Positions 33,100 to 42,443 of a DNA stretch of 44,277 nt are shown one piece after another (position 1 is the stretch's first letter; the number at the start of each line of letters is the position of its first letter). Source of the stretch: Chitinophagaceae bacterium (GTDB lineage Bacteria > Bacteroidota > Bacteroidia > Chitinophagales > Chitinophagaceae). The notes beneath the pieces were generated by a model. The model ran no database searches, was not told the origin of the DNA, and worked only from the letters and a program-made list of their open reading frames with translations. A program made the position numbers and the translations under genes. The stretch spans positions 1 through 44,277 of the forward strand of contig CANEWJ010000005.1 of the NCBI GenBank assembly GCA_947442625.1. The letters run 5' to 3'.

Positions 33100-35214
33100 C
33101 TATAGGTCTACTGGCTTTTCAACAACTGCAACCAGATCATCGAAATTGACCTGAAGCGGCATCGTGCCAAGGTTAACTACCGCTTTCTTTCCCTTCAATG
33201 ATGCCAGTACCCCCACCTTGTTGTTCTGGCTCATCAGTACCAAATCACCAGGAACTGGCGGTTTGCCCGTTTCCATGTACCGGCTGTCTAGTTTTTTCTT
33301 TTTCTTTTCCGTCACCTGCTTCTCCTTCTGGTTGAAAAGAAGGGCCTGCAGGTTTTTCATCAATTGCTTTTTATCCTGATCAGATTCAGACCTTCTCCAA
33401 TCGAATACAATCTGCTTCAGCTTGCGCTCCATGTCTTTCAGGTAAACCAGTTTTTCCTGGGAAACAAGGTTCTGGTGCTTCAGCAGCTCCACCTGCTGGC
33501 TGTGTTTTTCCCTTTCCAGCTGTTGGTTCAAAGACTTTCTCAACACTTCATTTTCTTTGATCATCTTCTGCAAATCTTTCTCTTTACCTTCAATCTTGCG
33601 CAGATCCTGTTCGGTTCGGTTGAGCAATTTGTCAAGGGTGAAATGATTTTCATCCACCAATTCCTTGGCCCTGTTGATGAGCTCCTGGGATAATCCAATA
33701 CGCTCTGCAATGGCAAACGTATATGAGCTGCCTGGTTTGCCGAGATTCAATTTATACATGGGCAAAAGGCTTTTCTCATCAAAAGCCATGGCACCATTGA
33801 TGATGCCAGAAGTCTTGCTGGCCATGACCTTCAGGTTAAGGTAATGTGTGGTCACAATGCCATAGGCATGGCGCTTGAGCAATTGTTCAAGAAACACTTC
33901 CGCAAAAGCTCCACCCAAATTCGGGTCAGATCCACTTCCCAGTTCATCAATGAAAAACATGGTTCTGCCGTTGGCATCTTCCATGAAATGTTTCATGTTC
34001 TTGAGATGGGCACTGTATGTGCTTAGCTCAAACTCTATGCTCTGGGTATCCCCAATATGGATCATGAGTTGCTTGAAAATACCAAATACCGAATCAGGAT
34101 GAACGGGCACCAGCAACCCAGCTTGAACCATCATCTGCAAGAGGCCAGTTGTTTTCAAACAAACGGTTTTACCCCCTGCATTGGGCCCGGAAATCAAGAG
34201 AATTCTGTTTTTTTCATCAAGGGTGAGATCAAGTGGTATGACCTGCTTACCTGACTTTTTATTGTAGATCAACAACAATGGGTGATATGCCTTTATTAAC
34301 TTAACACCCGAACTGTCTTCCACGTGTGGAATATGGGCATCCATTGTTTGGGCAAGCTTGGCCTTGGCCCTGATGAAATCATATTCACCCAGCACTTCCA
34401 TGTATTGTTTCAACAAAGGGCTCTGGTAAGAAAGCCTTGCTGTAAGGTCTCTCAGTATTTTGTACTCCTCATCTCGTTCATCATTTTCGAGGGAGAAAAT
34501 CTCATTGTTCACCTCAATGGTTTCTTCAGGCTCAATGAAAGATGTGCGCCTGGTATCACTTTCCCCATGAAGGATTCCTTTGACTATTCTTTTGTGTTCT
34601 GCATAAATAGCGAGCACCCTTCTGCCATTCAGGAAAGACTCTTCAATATCGGCTATGTAACCGGATTTCTGCAACTTGCTGAGCATCCTGTCGAAGGTCC
34701 GGCGCTGTTCATTTCTTTTTCTGTACAATGCCATGCGGATCCTGGCAAGATCCACAGAGGCAGTATCCACCACCCTGCCATCATCCCCAATGATGCGGTC
34801 TATTTCCTCTGGTATTGATTTTTCAAAACGGGTTTGGTTGATGACCTGGTATAAGGCACTGTAATTGCTTGTTCTTTCTTCATCAAACCAACGAAAAATG
34901 CTTTTGATGTTTTCTGCAAGGTTCCTGAACAGTTTAAATACATCACCACCCAATACGGCCCCTGGAATAGACAAAAGTTTCAGCTCCCTCGACAGGTTAA
35001 AGGCCTGGTCGTGCTGAAAGGTCTGTCCTGCAGACATGATTTGCATGTACTGGTAAGATTGTCTCAGTTCAAGATCGATGAATTGCTTACGGGTATGGAT
35101 CCTTAAATTGGCGGCACGCTCCTTGCCAAAATGGGTTCGGGTCTGCTCTTCAAGCAGGTTCCTGACCTTGTCAAATTCTAGCTGAACAGATGCGGATGCC
35201 GGGTACAATTTCAT
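33100..35214 (-). CDS. MutS2-like DNA-binding ATPase without Smr domain
   Basis: A 704-residue MutS-family protein with the MutS2 layout: core/lever region (about 1-300), Walker A SGPNAGGKT (342-350), Walker B MFFIDELGSGSDP, the TTHY signature, a long coiled coil (about 520-640, with KEKDLQKMIKENEVLRK), and a KOW-like C-terminal strand region (PGDLVLMSQNNKVGVLASLKG). It lacks the N-terminal mismatch-recognition domain of MutS. It stops before the C-terminal Smr nuclease domain of Bacillus or Thermus MutS2 (about 780 residues). MutS2 acts in recombination control and collided-ribosome rescue; without Smr the cleavage function must be absent or separate. A TAATTTTG box lies 25 bases upstream. 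Confidence 0.9.
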   Translation of the reverse strand: MKLYPASASVQLEFDKVRNLLEEQTRTHFGKERAANLRIHTRKQFIDLELRQSYQYMQIMSAGQTFQHDQAFNLSRELKLLSIPGAVLGGDVFKLFRNLAENIKSIFRWFDEERTSNYSALYQVINQTRFEKSIPEEIDRIIGDDGRVVDTASVDLARIRMALYRKRNEQRRTFDRMLSKLQKSGYIADIEESFLNGRRVLAIYAEHKRIVKGILHGESDTRRTSFIEPEETIEVNNEIFSLENDERDEEYKILRDLTARLSYQSPLLKQYMEVLGEYDFIRAKAKLAQTMDAHIPHVEDSSGVKLIKAYHPLLLIYNKKSGKQVIPLDLTLDEKNRILLISGPNAGGKTVCLKTTGLLQMMVQAGLLVPVHPDSVFGIFKQLMIHIGDTQSIEFELSTYSAHLKNMKHFMEDANGRTMFFIDELGSGSDPNLGGAFAEVFLEQLLKRHAYGIVTTHYLNLKVMASKTSGIINGAMAFDEKSLLPMYKLNLGKPGSSYTFAIAERIGLSQELINRAKELVDENHFTLDKLLNRTEQDLRKIEGKEKDLQKMIKENEVLRKSLNQQLEREKHSQQVELLKHQNLVSQEKLVYLKDMERKLKQIVFDWRRSESDQDKKQLMKNLQALLFNQKEKQVTEKKKKKLDSRYMETGKPPVPGDLVLMSQNNKVGVLASLKGKKAVVNLGTMPLQVNFDDLVAVVEKPVDL

Positions 35215-35238
35215 GTTAAACCAATGCTAAACTGGGTG

Positions 35239-35246
35239 CAAAATTA
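35239..35246 (-). promoter_or_regulatory. Promoter -7 box candidate for the mutS2-like gene
   Basis: The - strand reads TAATTTTG, an exact TAnnTTTG match, 24 bases before the start codon. A TTG at 35263-35265 lies 16 bp upstream and may be the -33 element. The rest of the gap to msrA shows nothing certain. Confidence 0.45.
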
Positions 35247-35315
35247 AGCCTAAAAACACTCCCAATCTCATTTCAGCATAACTTAGGGACATATTCTTAC
35301 CAATCAATTGTTAAC

Positions 35316-35963
35316 ATGAAAATATTCATCCAACTCCTCTTATCTTCATCAATTTTTATGACTGCTTGTGCGCAACAAAAAGAGCAAAACAAAGCGTCGG
35401 AAACCAAAAAAGCAAAATCAACTCCCATGAATACTGAAAAAATCACCTTTGGAAACGGTTGTTTTTGGTGCACTGAAGCCATTTTCCAGCAAGTGAAGGG
35501 CGTGGTAAAATCTACCAGTGGGTACAGTGGTGGACATGTAGAAAATCCAACCTACGAACAGGTATGTGAAAAAAATACCGGCCATGCAGAGGTGATTCAA
35601 ATTGAGTTCAATCCTGCAGAAGTGACAGTTGATGAACTCCTGGAAGTATTTTGGCAAACACACGACCCCACCACCTTGAACCGTCAGGGCAACGATGAAG
35701 GACCACAGTATCGCAGCGTTGTTTTTTACCACAACGAAAAACAAAAAGAAAGGGCTGAATTCTTCAAGAAGAAACTGGATGAAAGCGGTGCTTTTTCAGG
35801 TCCGATTGTCACTACCATCGAACCTTTCAGCAAGTTTTATGTGGCAGAGAATTATCACCAGGACTATTACAACAGAAACGGGAACCAGCCGTATTGCTAT
35901 TTTGTGATAAGGCCCAAAATGGAAAAATTTGAAAAGGCTTTCAAGGATAAAATGAAAAAATAA
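35316..35963 (+). CDS. msrA: Peptide-methionine (S)-S-oxide reductase, predicted lipoprotein
   Basis: Reduces methionine-S-sulfoxide in oxidised proteins. The MsrA core starts at about residue 42 with FGNGCFWCTEAIF (catalytic Cys49), followed by GYSGGHVENPTYEQVC, HAEVIQIEFNP, FWQTHDPTTLNRQGNDEGPQYRS and a NYHQDYY segment. Before it comes a lipoprotein signal (LLLSSSIFMTAC, Cys18) and a Lys-rich linker, so the enzyme is probably anchored in the envelope and repairs exported proteins. An internal Met at residue 38 could in principle give a cytosolic form. The M1 peptidase gene begins ten bases after the stop. Confidence 0.94.
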   Translation: MKIFIQLLLSSSIFMTACAQQKEQNKASETKKAKSTPMNTEKITFGNGCFWCTEAIFQQVKGVVKSTSGYSGGHVENPTYEQVCEKNTGHAEVIQIEFNPAEVTVDELLEVFWQTHDPTTLNRQGNDEGPQYRSVVFYHNEKQKERAEFFKKKLDESGAFSGPIVTTIEPFSKFYVAENYHQDYYNRNGNQPYCYFVIRPKMEKFEKAFKDKMKK

Positions 35964-35973
35964 CGGATCAAAG

Positions 35974-37620
35974 ATGAAGCATATTTACGCGCTGATTGTT
36001 TTGCTTGCTGTCGTTCTGGATTCTACTGCCCAACTCAACAGTCAGGCCAAGGCATACACAAAGGCAGATACATTAAGAGGATCATTGAACGAAGCCAGGA
36101 ATTGGTGGGATGTGATGCATTATGCCGTTTATGTAGAACCTGATTACGAGAACAAAACCATCAGTGGCAAGGTTGACATCCAGTTCAAGGTTTTGAAATC
36201 TGGCAACACCATGCAGATCGATTTGCAGGAACCCATGCAATTGGCAAAAGCATATATCGGCGATAAACCCATGACTTTCAATAGAGAAGGCAATGTTTTC
36301 TTTATCAATGTTTCAGTTCCACTTCCAAAAGACAGCATTGTTACCCTGGCACTTCAGTTTCAAGGTAAGGTAACGGTTGCCAAACGTCCTCCTTGGGATG
36401 GCGGCTGGATATTTTCCAAGGACAAACTCGGCAGGCCTTGGATGAGCGTGGCCTGTCAGGGGCTGGGCGCAAGTGTTTGGTTCCCTTGCAAGGATCACCA
36501 AAGCGATGAACCAGATCAAGGATCCACATTGAACATCAGTGTTCCTGATTCCTTGATGGCGGTAGGCAATGGCAGGTTGATCAGCAAAGAAAAGTACAAG
36601 CAAGGTTGGACGGCCTATAAATGGGAAGTGAAAAATCCCATCAACAACTACAACATCATCCCTTACATCGGCAAATATGTTTCTTTCAGCGAATCATATC
36701 CGGGAGAAAAAGGAAAGCTGGATTGTGATTATTGGGTATTGGATTACAACCTGGACAAAGCCAAAAAACAATTTGCACAGGTAAAGCCCATGTTAGAGGC
36801 ATTTGAACATTGGTTCGGCCCTTATCCGTTTTATGAGGATGGCTTCAAGCTGGTAGAAGCGCCGCATCTTGGCATGGAACACCAGAGTGCTGTTGCCTAT
36901 GGCAATGGATTTCAAAACGGGTACAGGGGCAGAGACCTCTCCGGAAGCGGTTGGGGATTGAACTGGGATTTCATCATCGTGCACGAAAGTGGGCATGAAT
37001 GGTTTGGAAACAACATCACCACCAATGAAGTGGCTGACATGTGGGTGCACGAAGGGTTTACCAACTATTCTGAAACCATCTTCACCAACCATCATTATGG
37101 AAAAGATGCTGGAAATGCATATGTACAAGGAACCAGGAAACTGGTACAAAATGATCTGCCCATCATTGGCAAATATGGCGTGAATGAAGAAGGTTCTGGA
37201 GACATGTATTACAAAGGTGGCAACCTGGTGCACTTGATCCGTCAATTGTTTGATGACGATGAAAAATTCAGGATGGCCCTGAGAGAGATGAACAAACGGT
37301 TTTACCATGCCACCACCACTTCAGCAGCTGTTGAACAATTCTGGAGCGAACAACTGAAGCGAGACCTTTCTCCCCTTTTTGACCAGTACCTGCGTGCAAC
37401 CAACATACCAACCCTGGAAATAGAGAAAAACGGGAATAAGATCAAATACAGGTGGTCAGACTGCAACAGCAATTTCAATATCCCCTTAAGGGTGATGGTT
37501 GATGGCAAAACAGTTTGGATTGAACCCACCACAGCATGGAAAACCTTCAAGGGCAATACAACCATCAACAGTTTTGAGCCTGATAAGAATTTCTTTGTAG
37601 GATTTACAGTGTTACAGTAG
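35974..37620 (+). CDS. M1 family zinc metallopeptidase
   Basis: An exported peptidase of 548 residues (signal peptide about 1-20, ending STAQ). The N-terminal beta domain is followed by the M1 exopeptidase motif GMEHQ (300-304; canonical GAMEN-like position) and the zinc site HESGH (337-341) with the third ligand Glu360, 18 residues after the second His. It lacks the long C-terminal helical domain of aminopeptidase N, so it is the short Bacteroidota form. Substrate is likely small peptides in the periplasm. It probably shares a transcript with msrA (10-base gap) and overlaps the convergent NlpC/P60 gene by nine bases at the 3' ends. Confidence 0.92.
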   Translation: MKHIYALIVLLAVVLDSTAQLNSQAKAYTKADTLRGSLNEARNWWDVMHYAVYVEPDYENKTISGKVDIQFKVLKSGNTMQIDLQEPMQLAKAYIGDKPMTFNREGNVFFINVSVPLPKDSIVTLALQFQGKVTVAKRPPWDGGWIFSKDKLGRPWMSVACQGLGASVWFPCKDHQSDEPDQGSTLNISVPDSLMAVGNGRLISKEKYKQGWTAYKWEVKNPINNYNIIPYIGKYVSFSESYPGEKGKLDCDYWVLDYNLDKAKKQFAQVKPMLEAFEHWFGPYPFYEDGFKLVEAPHLGMEHQSAVAYGNGFQNGYRGRDLSGSGWGLNWDFIIVHESGHEWFGNNITTNEVADMWVHEGFTNYSETIFTNHHYGKDAGNAYVQGTRKLVQNDLPIIGKYGVNEEGSGDMYYKGGNLVHLIRQLFDDDEKFRMALREMNKRFYHATTTSAAVEQFWSEQLKRDLSPLFDQYLRATNIPTLEIEKNGNKIKYRWSDCNSNFNIPLRVMVDGKTVWIEPTTAWKTFKGNTTINSFEPDKNFFVGFTVLQ

Positions 37621-38286
37621 TCGACCTGCCTTGACAAATCTTCTGCTCCAGTAAGCCTCATCCAAGTCACTGATAACCACACCCATGGAAGTGGACGCGT
37701 GAACAAACTTGTTATTGGATAAGTACATGCCGACATGCGAAATACTCCTGCCGGCAGCAAAGAAAACCAGGTCGCCCTCTTTTAAGTCCTGCTTTGAAAT
37801 CTGTTTGCAAAAATTGGCCTGTTCCCTTGACGTTCGGGGAAGGGTTAATCCAAAGGCTTCGCTGCTAAGTCCTTGAACAAAGGCAGAACAATCTATTCCC
37901 TCTTTTGAATTTCCCCCAATCCTGTAAGGCACGGCCCACCACTGGTGAACATATTCAATCAGTCTCTTGTTGGTCAATTTCTCCACTTCAATATTGAGCA
38001 GAACAGCATACCTGAAAATAAAAGGCGGGATATACTCTATTCCCTGCAAATCATTCAGGTATCCGATTGATGATTTGTCATCAATAAACCCAATGGCAGT
38101 ACTGGGCCTTTCTTGCGATGGATCAGATTTGAGTCCTTTGGGGTTGAGGGCAATGGCAATATCATCAAAAAAAGGAGAATTCCTGGTGACTTGTTTTTTT
38201 ACAGGTGATGCCTTGAACAGGGCACAGGATTGCAACAGGCCTGCTAAACAGAAGAAGAACAATATTTGACTGCGGTTCAATTTCAT
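37612..38286 (-). CDS. NlpC/P60 family cell-wall hydrolase, lipoprotein
   Basis: A lipoprotein of 224 residues with signal FFCLAGLLQSC (Cys21). The C-terminal NlpC/P60 domain (about 108-224) has the catalytic triad Cys133 (GIDCSAF), His184 (SHVGMYL) and His196 (FVHAST). Members cleave the D-Glu-gamma-mDAP bond in peptidoglycan stem peptides. The middle region (about 40-105) has no domain I recognise. It is convergent with the M1 peptidase gene (nine-base overlap) and divergent from dnaE across 76 bases that show no consensus promoter on either strand. Confidence 0.93.
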   Translation of the reverse strand: MKLNRSQILFFFCLAGLLQSCALFKASPVKKQVTRNSPFFDDIAIALNPKGLKSDPSQERPSTAIGFIDDKSSIGYLNDLQGIEYIPPFIFRYAVLLNIEVEKLTNKRLIEYVHQWWAVPYRIGGNSKEGIDCSAFVQGLSSEAFGLTLPRTSREQANFCKQISKQDLKEGDLVFFAAGRSISHVGMYLSNNKFVHASTSMGVVISDLDEAYWSRRFVKAGRLL

Positions 38287-38362
38287 TCACGTTGTGGAAA
38301 AACCCTTTCCTGCTTTTGCAGTTTATTTACGAAATTTGATCTCTTTGCCCACTACAATTACC

Positions 38363-41300
38363 ATGTCACGTTTCTCACATCTACACGTTCATACCCAATA
38401 TTCTTTGCTGGATGGTGCAGCAAGCATTGGTGCCTTATACAAAAAGGCCATCAATGACAATATGCCCGGACTGGCCATTTCTGACCATGGTAACATGTTT
38501 GGTGTCTTCCAGTTTGTTGCGGAAGCGCACAAACACCGCACCGATCCGAATGACAAAAATAGTCCTTTGAAGGTAAAACCCATCGTTGGATGTGAATTTT
38601 ACATAACAGAGAACAGGCATAGGAAAACATTTTCCAAGGAAGAGAAGGATCCGAGGCACCATCAAATCCTCCTGGCCAAAAACGATATCGGGTATAAAAA
38701 CCTGGTAAAGCTGACCTCTCTCGGATACATTGAGGGCATGTACAGCAAGTATCCAAGGATAGATAAAGAATTGATTCACAAGTATCATGAAGGACTTATC
38801 GCAACAACTTGTTGCCTTGGAGCCCTGGTTCCGCAGACCATCATGAGAAAGGGGGAACAAGACGGAGAGAATGAGTTCAAATGGTGGTTGAATATTTTTC
38901 AGGACGACTATTATGTAGAATTGCAGCGACATGGCATGCCTGAGCAGGAGAAAGTAAACCAGGTATTGCTCAAGTTCGCCAAAAAATACAATGTAAAGGT
39001 TATTGCCTCCAACGATTCACATTACGTTGACCAAAAAGACTTTAACGCACATGATATCTTGCTGTGCATCAATACGGGAGAAAAAGTAGCCACCCCCGCA
39101 GCAAGGGAGTTTTCGGATGATGATGTCAGCCTAAAGAACAAGCGGTTTGCATTCCCCAACGACCAGTTCTACTTCAAGACTACCGCTGAAATGACCACTG
39201 TATTTCATGACCTTGAAGAGGCCATTGACAATACCAATGAAATCGTGGATAAGGTTCAGGTCTTGGACCTCAAAAGGGATATCCTCCTCCCCCATTTTGT
39301 GGTACCCAAGAATTTTGCAACACAGGATGAATACCTTGAACACATCACCTGGGAAGGTGCAAAAAGAAGATATGATGTTATCACCCCTGAAATAGAGGAA
39401 CGCCTTACTTTTGAGTTGTTTACCATCAGGACCATGGGTTTTGCCGGGTACTTCCTGATCGTTTCTGACTTCATCAAGGCCGGAAGGGATCTTGGGGTTT
39501 TCATTGGCCCTGGCAGGGGTTCCGCAGCGGGCAGTGTGGTGGCGTTTTGCATCGGAATTACCAATATTGACCCTATCAAGTACAAGCTCCTGTTTGAGCG
39601 TTTCCTCAATCCAGACAGAAAGTCCATGCCCGATATCGATACGGATTTCGATGATGAAGGAAGGCAGAAAGTGATCGACTATGTGGTAAACAAATACGGG
39701 AAGAAACAGGTAGCACAAATTGTTACCTATGGTACCATGGCCGCCAAAATGAGCATCAAGGATGTTGCAAGGACCATGGACCTTCCCCTGATCGAATCCA
39801 ATATCCTCGCAAAAATGGTACCGGAGAAGCCGGGCATCAGCCTCAAAAGGCTGTTGCATGCTTCGCTCAAAGGCGATGACAGCCTTGTTGAAAAAGAATC
39901 GCTGAACCAAGACGAGATTGAAAATGCCAAGATGCTCCGCGATATTTATGGTGGCACAGACATCAGAAGCCAGGTACTGCATGAGGCAGAGATCCTCGAA
40001 GGTTCTGTGCGGAATACCGGCATACATGCAGCAGGCATCATCATTGCCCCCAGGGATTTGACTGACCTGCTCCCCGTATGTATCGCCAAGGATTCTCCCA
40101 TGTGGGTTACACAAATAGAGGGAAGTGTGATTGAGGATGCAGGTGTAATCAAGATGGACTTCCTGGGATTGAAGACGCTGAATGTGATCAAAACATCCCT
40201 GGCGCTCATCAAGATGAATTATGGTATCGAAATCGATATAGACAAGATACCGTTGGATGACGAAAAAGCATTCAGGCTTTACCAACTCGGAGAAACCATC
40301 GGCACCTTTCAGTTTGAGAGCCCTGGTATGCAAAAATACCTGCGCGACCTGAAGCCCGATAAGTTTGAAGACCTTATCGCAATGAATGCCCTCTACAGAC
40401 CAGGACCTTTGGAATATATTCCCAACTTCATCAACCGGAAACATGGTCGGGAAGCTATTTCCTATGACCTGGATGAAATGCAGGAATACCTGGAGGAAAC
40501 CTACGGAATCACCGTGTACCAAGAGCAAGTAATGTTGCTGGCGCAGAAACTTGCCGGATTCAGCAAGGGGGATGCCGATGTACTGCGAAAGGCCATGGGT
40601 AAGAAGCAAAAATCTGTGCTTGATAAAATGAAGGGGCAATTCATCGGCAATGCACTGCTGAAAGGATTTGCAGAAGATAAGTTGCAGAAAATATGGACAG
40701 ACTGGGAAGCTTTTGCGCAATATGCCTTCAATAAATCACACAGTACTTGTTATGCGTTTATCGCTTACCAGACGGCCTACCTGAAATCACATTATCCCTC
40801 AGAGTTCATGGCGGCAGTACTGAACCATGCAGGATCCATAGAAAAAATTACCTTCTTTATGGAAGAGTGCAAACGCATGGGGCTCAATGTTCTCGGGCCG
40901 GATATTAACGAATCACTTCAGAGCTTTGCGGTTAATAAAAAAGGGGAAATCAGGATAGGGCTTGGCGGACTAAAAGGCGTTGGTGAAGCAGCGGTGGAGT
41001 CCATCATTGAAGAAAGAGAAAAGAATGGGCATTATGTGTCCATTTATGAATTGGTCAAAAGAGTCAACCAAAGAACGGTGAACAAAAAATCACTGGAGAG
41101 CTTGGCGATGTCTGGAACTTTCGATTGTTTCCCGGAATTGCACAGGGCCCAGTATTTCTTTCAACCACCGGGAGACAGCTCCAATGGACTGGAAAAAATC
41201 ATCAAATTCGGAAACATCTGGCAAGGACAGACAAGCTCCAACCAAAACACCCTGTTTGGAGACCTTTCCCTCGTGCAGGAGATCCCGCCACCCAAGGTTC

Positions 41301-41986
41301 CTGATTGCCCTCCATGGTCATTGACTGAAGTCTTGGAGAAGGAAAAAGATGTGACAGGCATGTTCCTTAGTGGACATCCCCTGGATCATTACCGGTTTGA
41401 GTTGAGATACTATGGCATCATGCCCATCAATGACTACAATGAATTCAAAGGAGGCATTGAGTTGCAGAAAAGCCCTAACCAGGCATTAAAACTCGCAGGA
41501 TTGGTTACCTCGGCCCAGCATAAGATTTCAAGGGCAGGTAAAAAATATGGCAGTATTACCATTGAAGACTTTTCAGGCAAAGTGGAAATCACCCTGTTTG
41601 GCGACATGTATGTGAAATTCTCCAACTATTTTATTGCAGGCAGCTGCATCCATGTAAAAGGCAACTTTGAAAAATGGGAAAGCAGGAATGAATGGAATTT
41701 CAGGGTTTCAGAGATTTGTCTGCTTGAAACCATCAAAAGGGTCTTCACCAGACAATTGCAACTAACCCTTCAGGCGGGAAGCATTTCTGAATCCTATGCT
41801 GCTTTTCTTCACAACAACCTGAAAAAAAACCCAGGCAAAACCCGGCTGAAGCTGATCATGATTGACCAGGTGGAAAGGCTGAGGGTTCAAATGAAGACTA
41901 CCGAGAAAGGTTTTGAAATGAATGACGAAATGGCCGATTTTCTTGAAAACAACCCCCTGATTGAGGTACAAGTTGACGCTGTATAA
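38363..41986 (+). CDS. dnaE: DNA polymerase III subunit alpha
   Basis: The replicative polymerase, 1207 residues. It begins with the PHP domain (FSHLHVHTQYSLLDGAASI), then the C-family catalytic palm with GPGRGSAAGSVVAFCIGI, the metal-binding PDIDTDFDDEGR, ALYRPGPLEYIPNFI and YQEQVMLLAQKLAGFSKGDADVLRKAMGKK, a helix-hairpin-helix region (GIGLGGLKGVGEAAVESI-like), and an OB domain near 1030-1120 (LAGLVTSAQHKISRAGKKYGSITIEDFSG). The frame is open from 38294, but the conserved start is the ATG at 38363. It is followed, 83 bases later, by trxA on the same strand. Confidence 0.97.
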   Translation: MSRFSHLHVHTQYSLLDGAASIGALYKKAINDNMPGLAISDHGNMFGVFQFVAEAHKHRTDPNDKNSPLKVKPIVGCEFYITENRHRKTFSKEEKDPRHHQILLAKNDIGYKNLVKLTSLGYIEGMYSKYPRIDKELIHKYHEGLIATTCCLGALVPQTIMRKGEQDGENEFKWWLNIFQDDYYVELQRHGMPEQEKVNQVLLKFAKKYNVKVIASNDSHYVDQKDFNAHDILLCINTGEKVATPAAREFSDDDVSLKNKRFAFPNDQFYFKTTAEMTTVFHDLEEAIDNTNEIVDKVQVLDLKRDILLPHFVVPKNFATQDEYLEHITWEGAKRRYDVITPEIEERLTFELFTIRTMGFAGYFLIVSDFIKAGRDLGVFIGPGRGSAAGSVVAFCIGITNIDPIKYKLLFERFLNPDRKSMPDIDTDFDDEGRQKVIDYVVNKYGKKQVAQIVTYGTMAAKMSIKDVARTMDLPLIESNILAKMVPEKPGISLKRLLHASLKGDDSLVEKESLNQDEIENAKMLRDIYGGTDIRSQVLHEAEILEGSVRNTGIHAAGIIIAPRDLTDLLPVCIAKDSPMWVTQIEGSVIEDAGVIKMDFLGLKTLNVIKTSLALIKMNYGIEIDIDKIPLDDEKAFRLYQLGETIGTFQFESPGMQKYLRDLKPDKFEDLIAMNALYRPGPLEYIPNFINRKHGREAISYDLDEMQEYLEETYGITVYQEQVMLLAQKLAGFSKGDADVLRKAMGKKQKSVLDKMKGQFIGNALLKGFAEDKLQKIWTDWEAFAQYAFNKSHSTCYAFIAYQTAYLKSHYPSEFMAAVLNHAGSIEKITFFMEECKRMGLNVLGPDINESLQSFAVNKKGEIRIGLGGLKGVGEAAVESIIEEREKNGHYVSIYELVKRVNQRTVNKKSLESLAMSGTFDCFPELHRAQYFFQPPGDSSNGLEKIIKFGNIWQGQTSSNQNTLFGDLSLVQEIPPPKVPDCPPWSLTEVLEKEKDVTGMFLSGHPLDHYRFELRYYGIMPINDYNEFKGGIELQKSPNQALKLAGLVTSAQHKISRAGKKYGSITIEDFSGKVEITLFGDMYVKFSNYFIAGSCIHVKGNFEKWESRNEWNFRVSEICLLETIKRVFTRQLQLTLQAGSISESYAAFLHNNLKKNPGKTRLKLIMIDQVERLRVQMKTTEKGFEMNDEMADFLENNPLIEVQVDAV

Positions 41987-42025
41987 ATGAAACATGTCTT
42001 TTTATGAAATATTAAAAATTGGAAC

Positions 42026-42033
42026 TAATTTTG
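42026..42033 (+). promoter_or_regulatory. Promoter -7 box candidate for trxA
   Basis: TAATTTTG matches TAnnTTTG exactly, 36 bases before the trxA start codon, giving a leader of about 30 nt. The -33 element is only a weak TTTA (42001-42004) 21 bases upstream. Confidence 0.45.
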
Positions 42034-42069
42034 CATTTCACTTGATTATCTAACATACAATCTAAATAC

Positions 42070-42387
42070 ATGGCAAAAGAATTTACAGACGGCAATTTCC
42101 AGGTAGAAGTACTGGACTCAGATAAGCTCTCTATGATCGATTTTTGGGCTGAATGGTGTGGACCTTGCCGCGCGATCGGACCTGTTGTAGATGAACTCAG
42201 CAAAGAGTTCGAAGGAAGGGTCAATATCGGAAAAGTAAATGTGGACCACAACCCACAGCTTTCTATGAACTATGGCATCACCTCAATCCCGGCTATCCTT
42301 TTCATCAAAAATGGCCAGGTGGTAGACAAGCTTGTAGGAGCACAACCCAAACACAATTTTATTAAGCGGATTGAATCTCACCTATAA
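42070..42387 (+). CDS. trxA: Thioredoxin
   Basis: A cytosolic disulfide reductase of 105 residues with the active site WCGPC (Cys30 and Cys33) after IDFWAE, followed by KVNVDHNPQLSMNYGITSIPAILFIKNG with the cis-Pro loop (SIPA). Length is standard. No signal peptide is seen, so it is the general cytosolic thioredoxin and the likely substrate of the TrxB encoded at 4931. A terminator follows 23 bases after the stop, and a promoter-like box precedes it, so it looks monocistronic. Confidence 0.96.
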   Translation: MAKEFTDGNFQVEVLDSDKLSMIDFWAEWCGPCRAIGPVVDELSKEFEGRVNIGKVNVDHNPQLSMNYGITSIPAILFIKNGQVVDKLVGAQPKHNFIKRIESHL

Positions 42388-42400
42388 CCCGCAATTGTAT

Positions 42401-42408
42401 TAATTTTG
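42401..42408 (+). promoter_or_regulatory. Promoter -7 box candidate for the flippase gene, abutting the trxA terminator
   Basis: TAATTTTG matches TAnnTTTG and lies two bases before the left arm of the trxA terminator. Transcription would begin inside that arm and give the flippase gene a leader of about 30 nt, so the new transcript would lack part of the hairpin. Confidence 0.35.
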
Positions 42409-42409
42409 A

Positions 42410-42436
42410 AACCGTCACCCTGTGGCGGTTTTTTTT
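42410..42436 (+). terminator. Rho-independent terminator of trxA
   Basis: AACCGTCAC (42410-42418) pairs with GTGGCGGTT (42422-42430) over nine pairs including one wobble, with a CCT loop and a following run of eight Ts ending at 42436. Confidence 0.8.
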
Positions 42437-42443
42437 ATTTTCC

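Noticed and set aside
39131-40720. A 529-codon open frame antisense to dnaE
   Set aside because: It lies wholly inside a clearly real gene, its translation has no recognisable domain and is Cys/His-rich in the way of shadow frames; dnaE explains the region.
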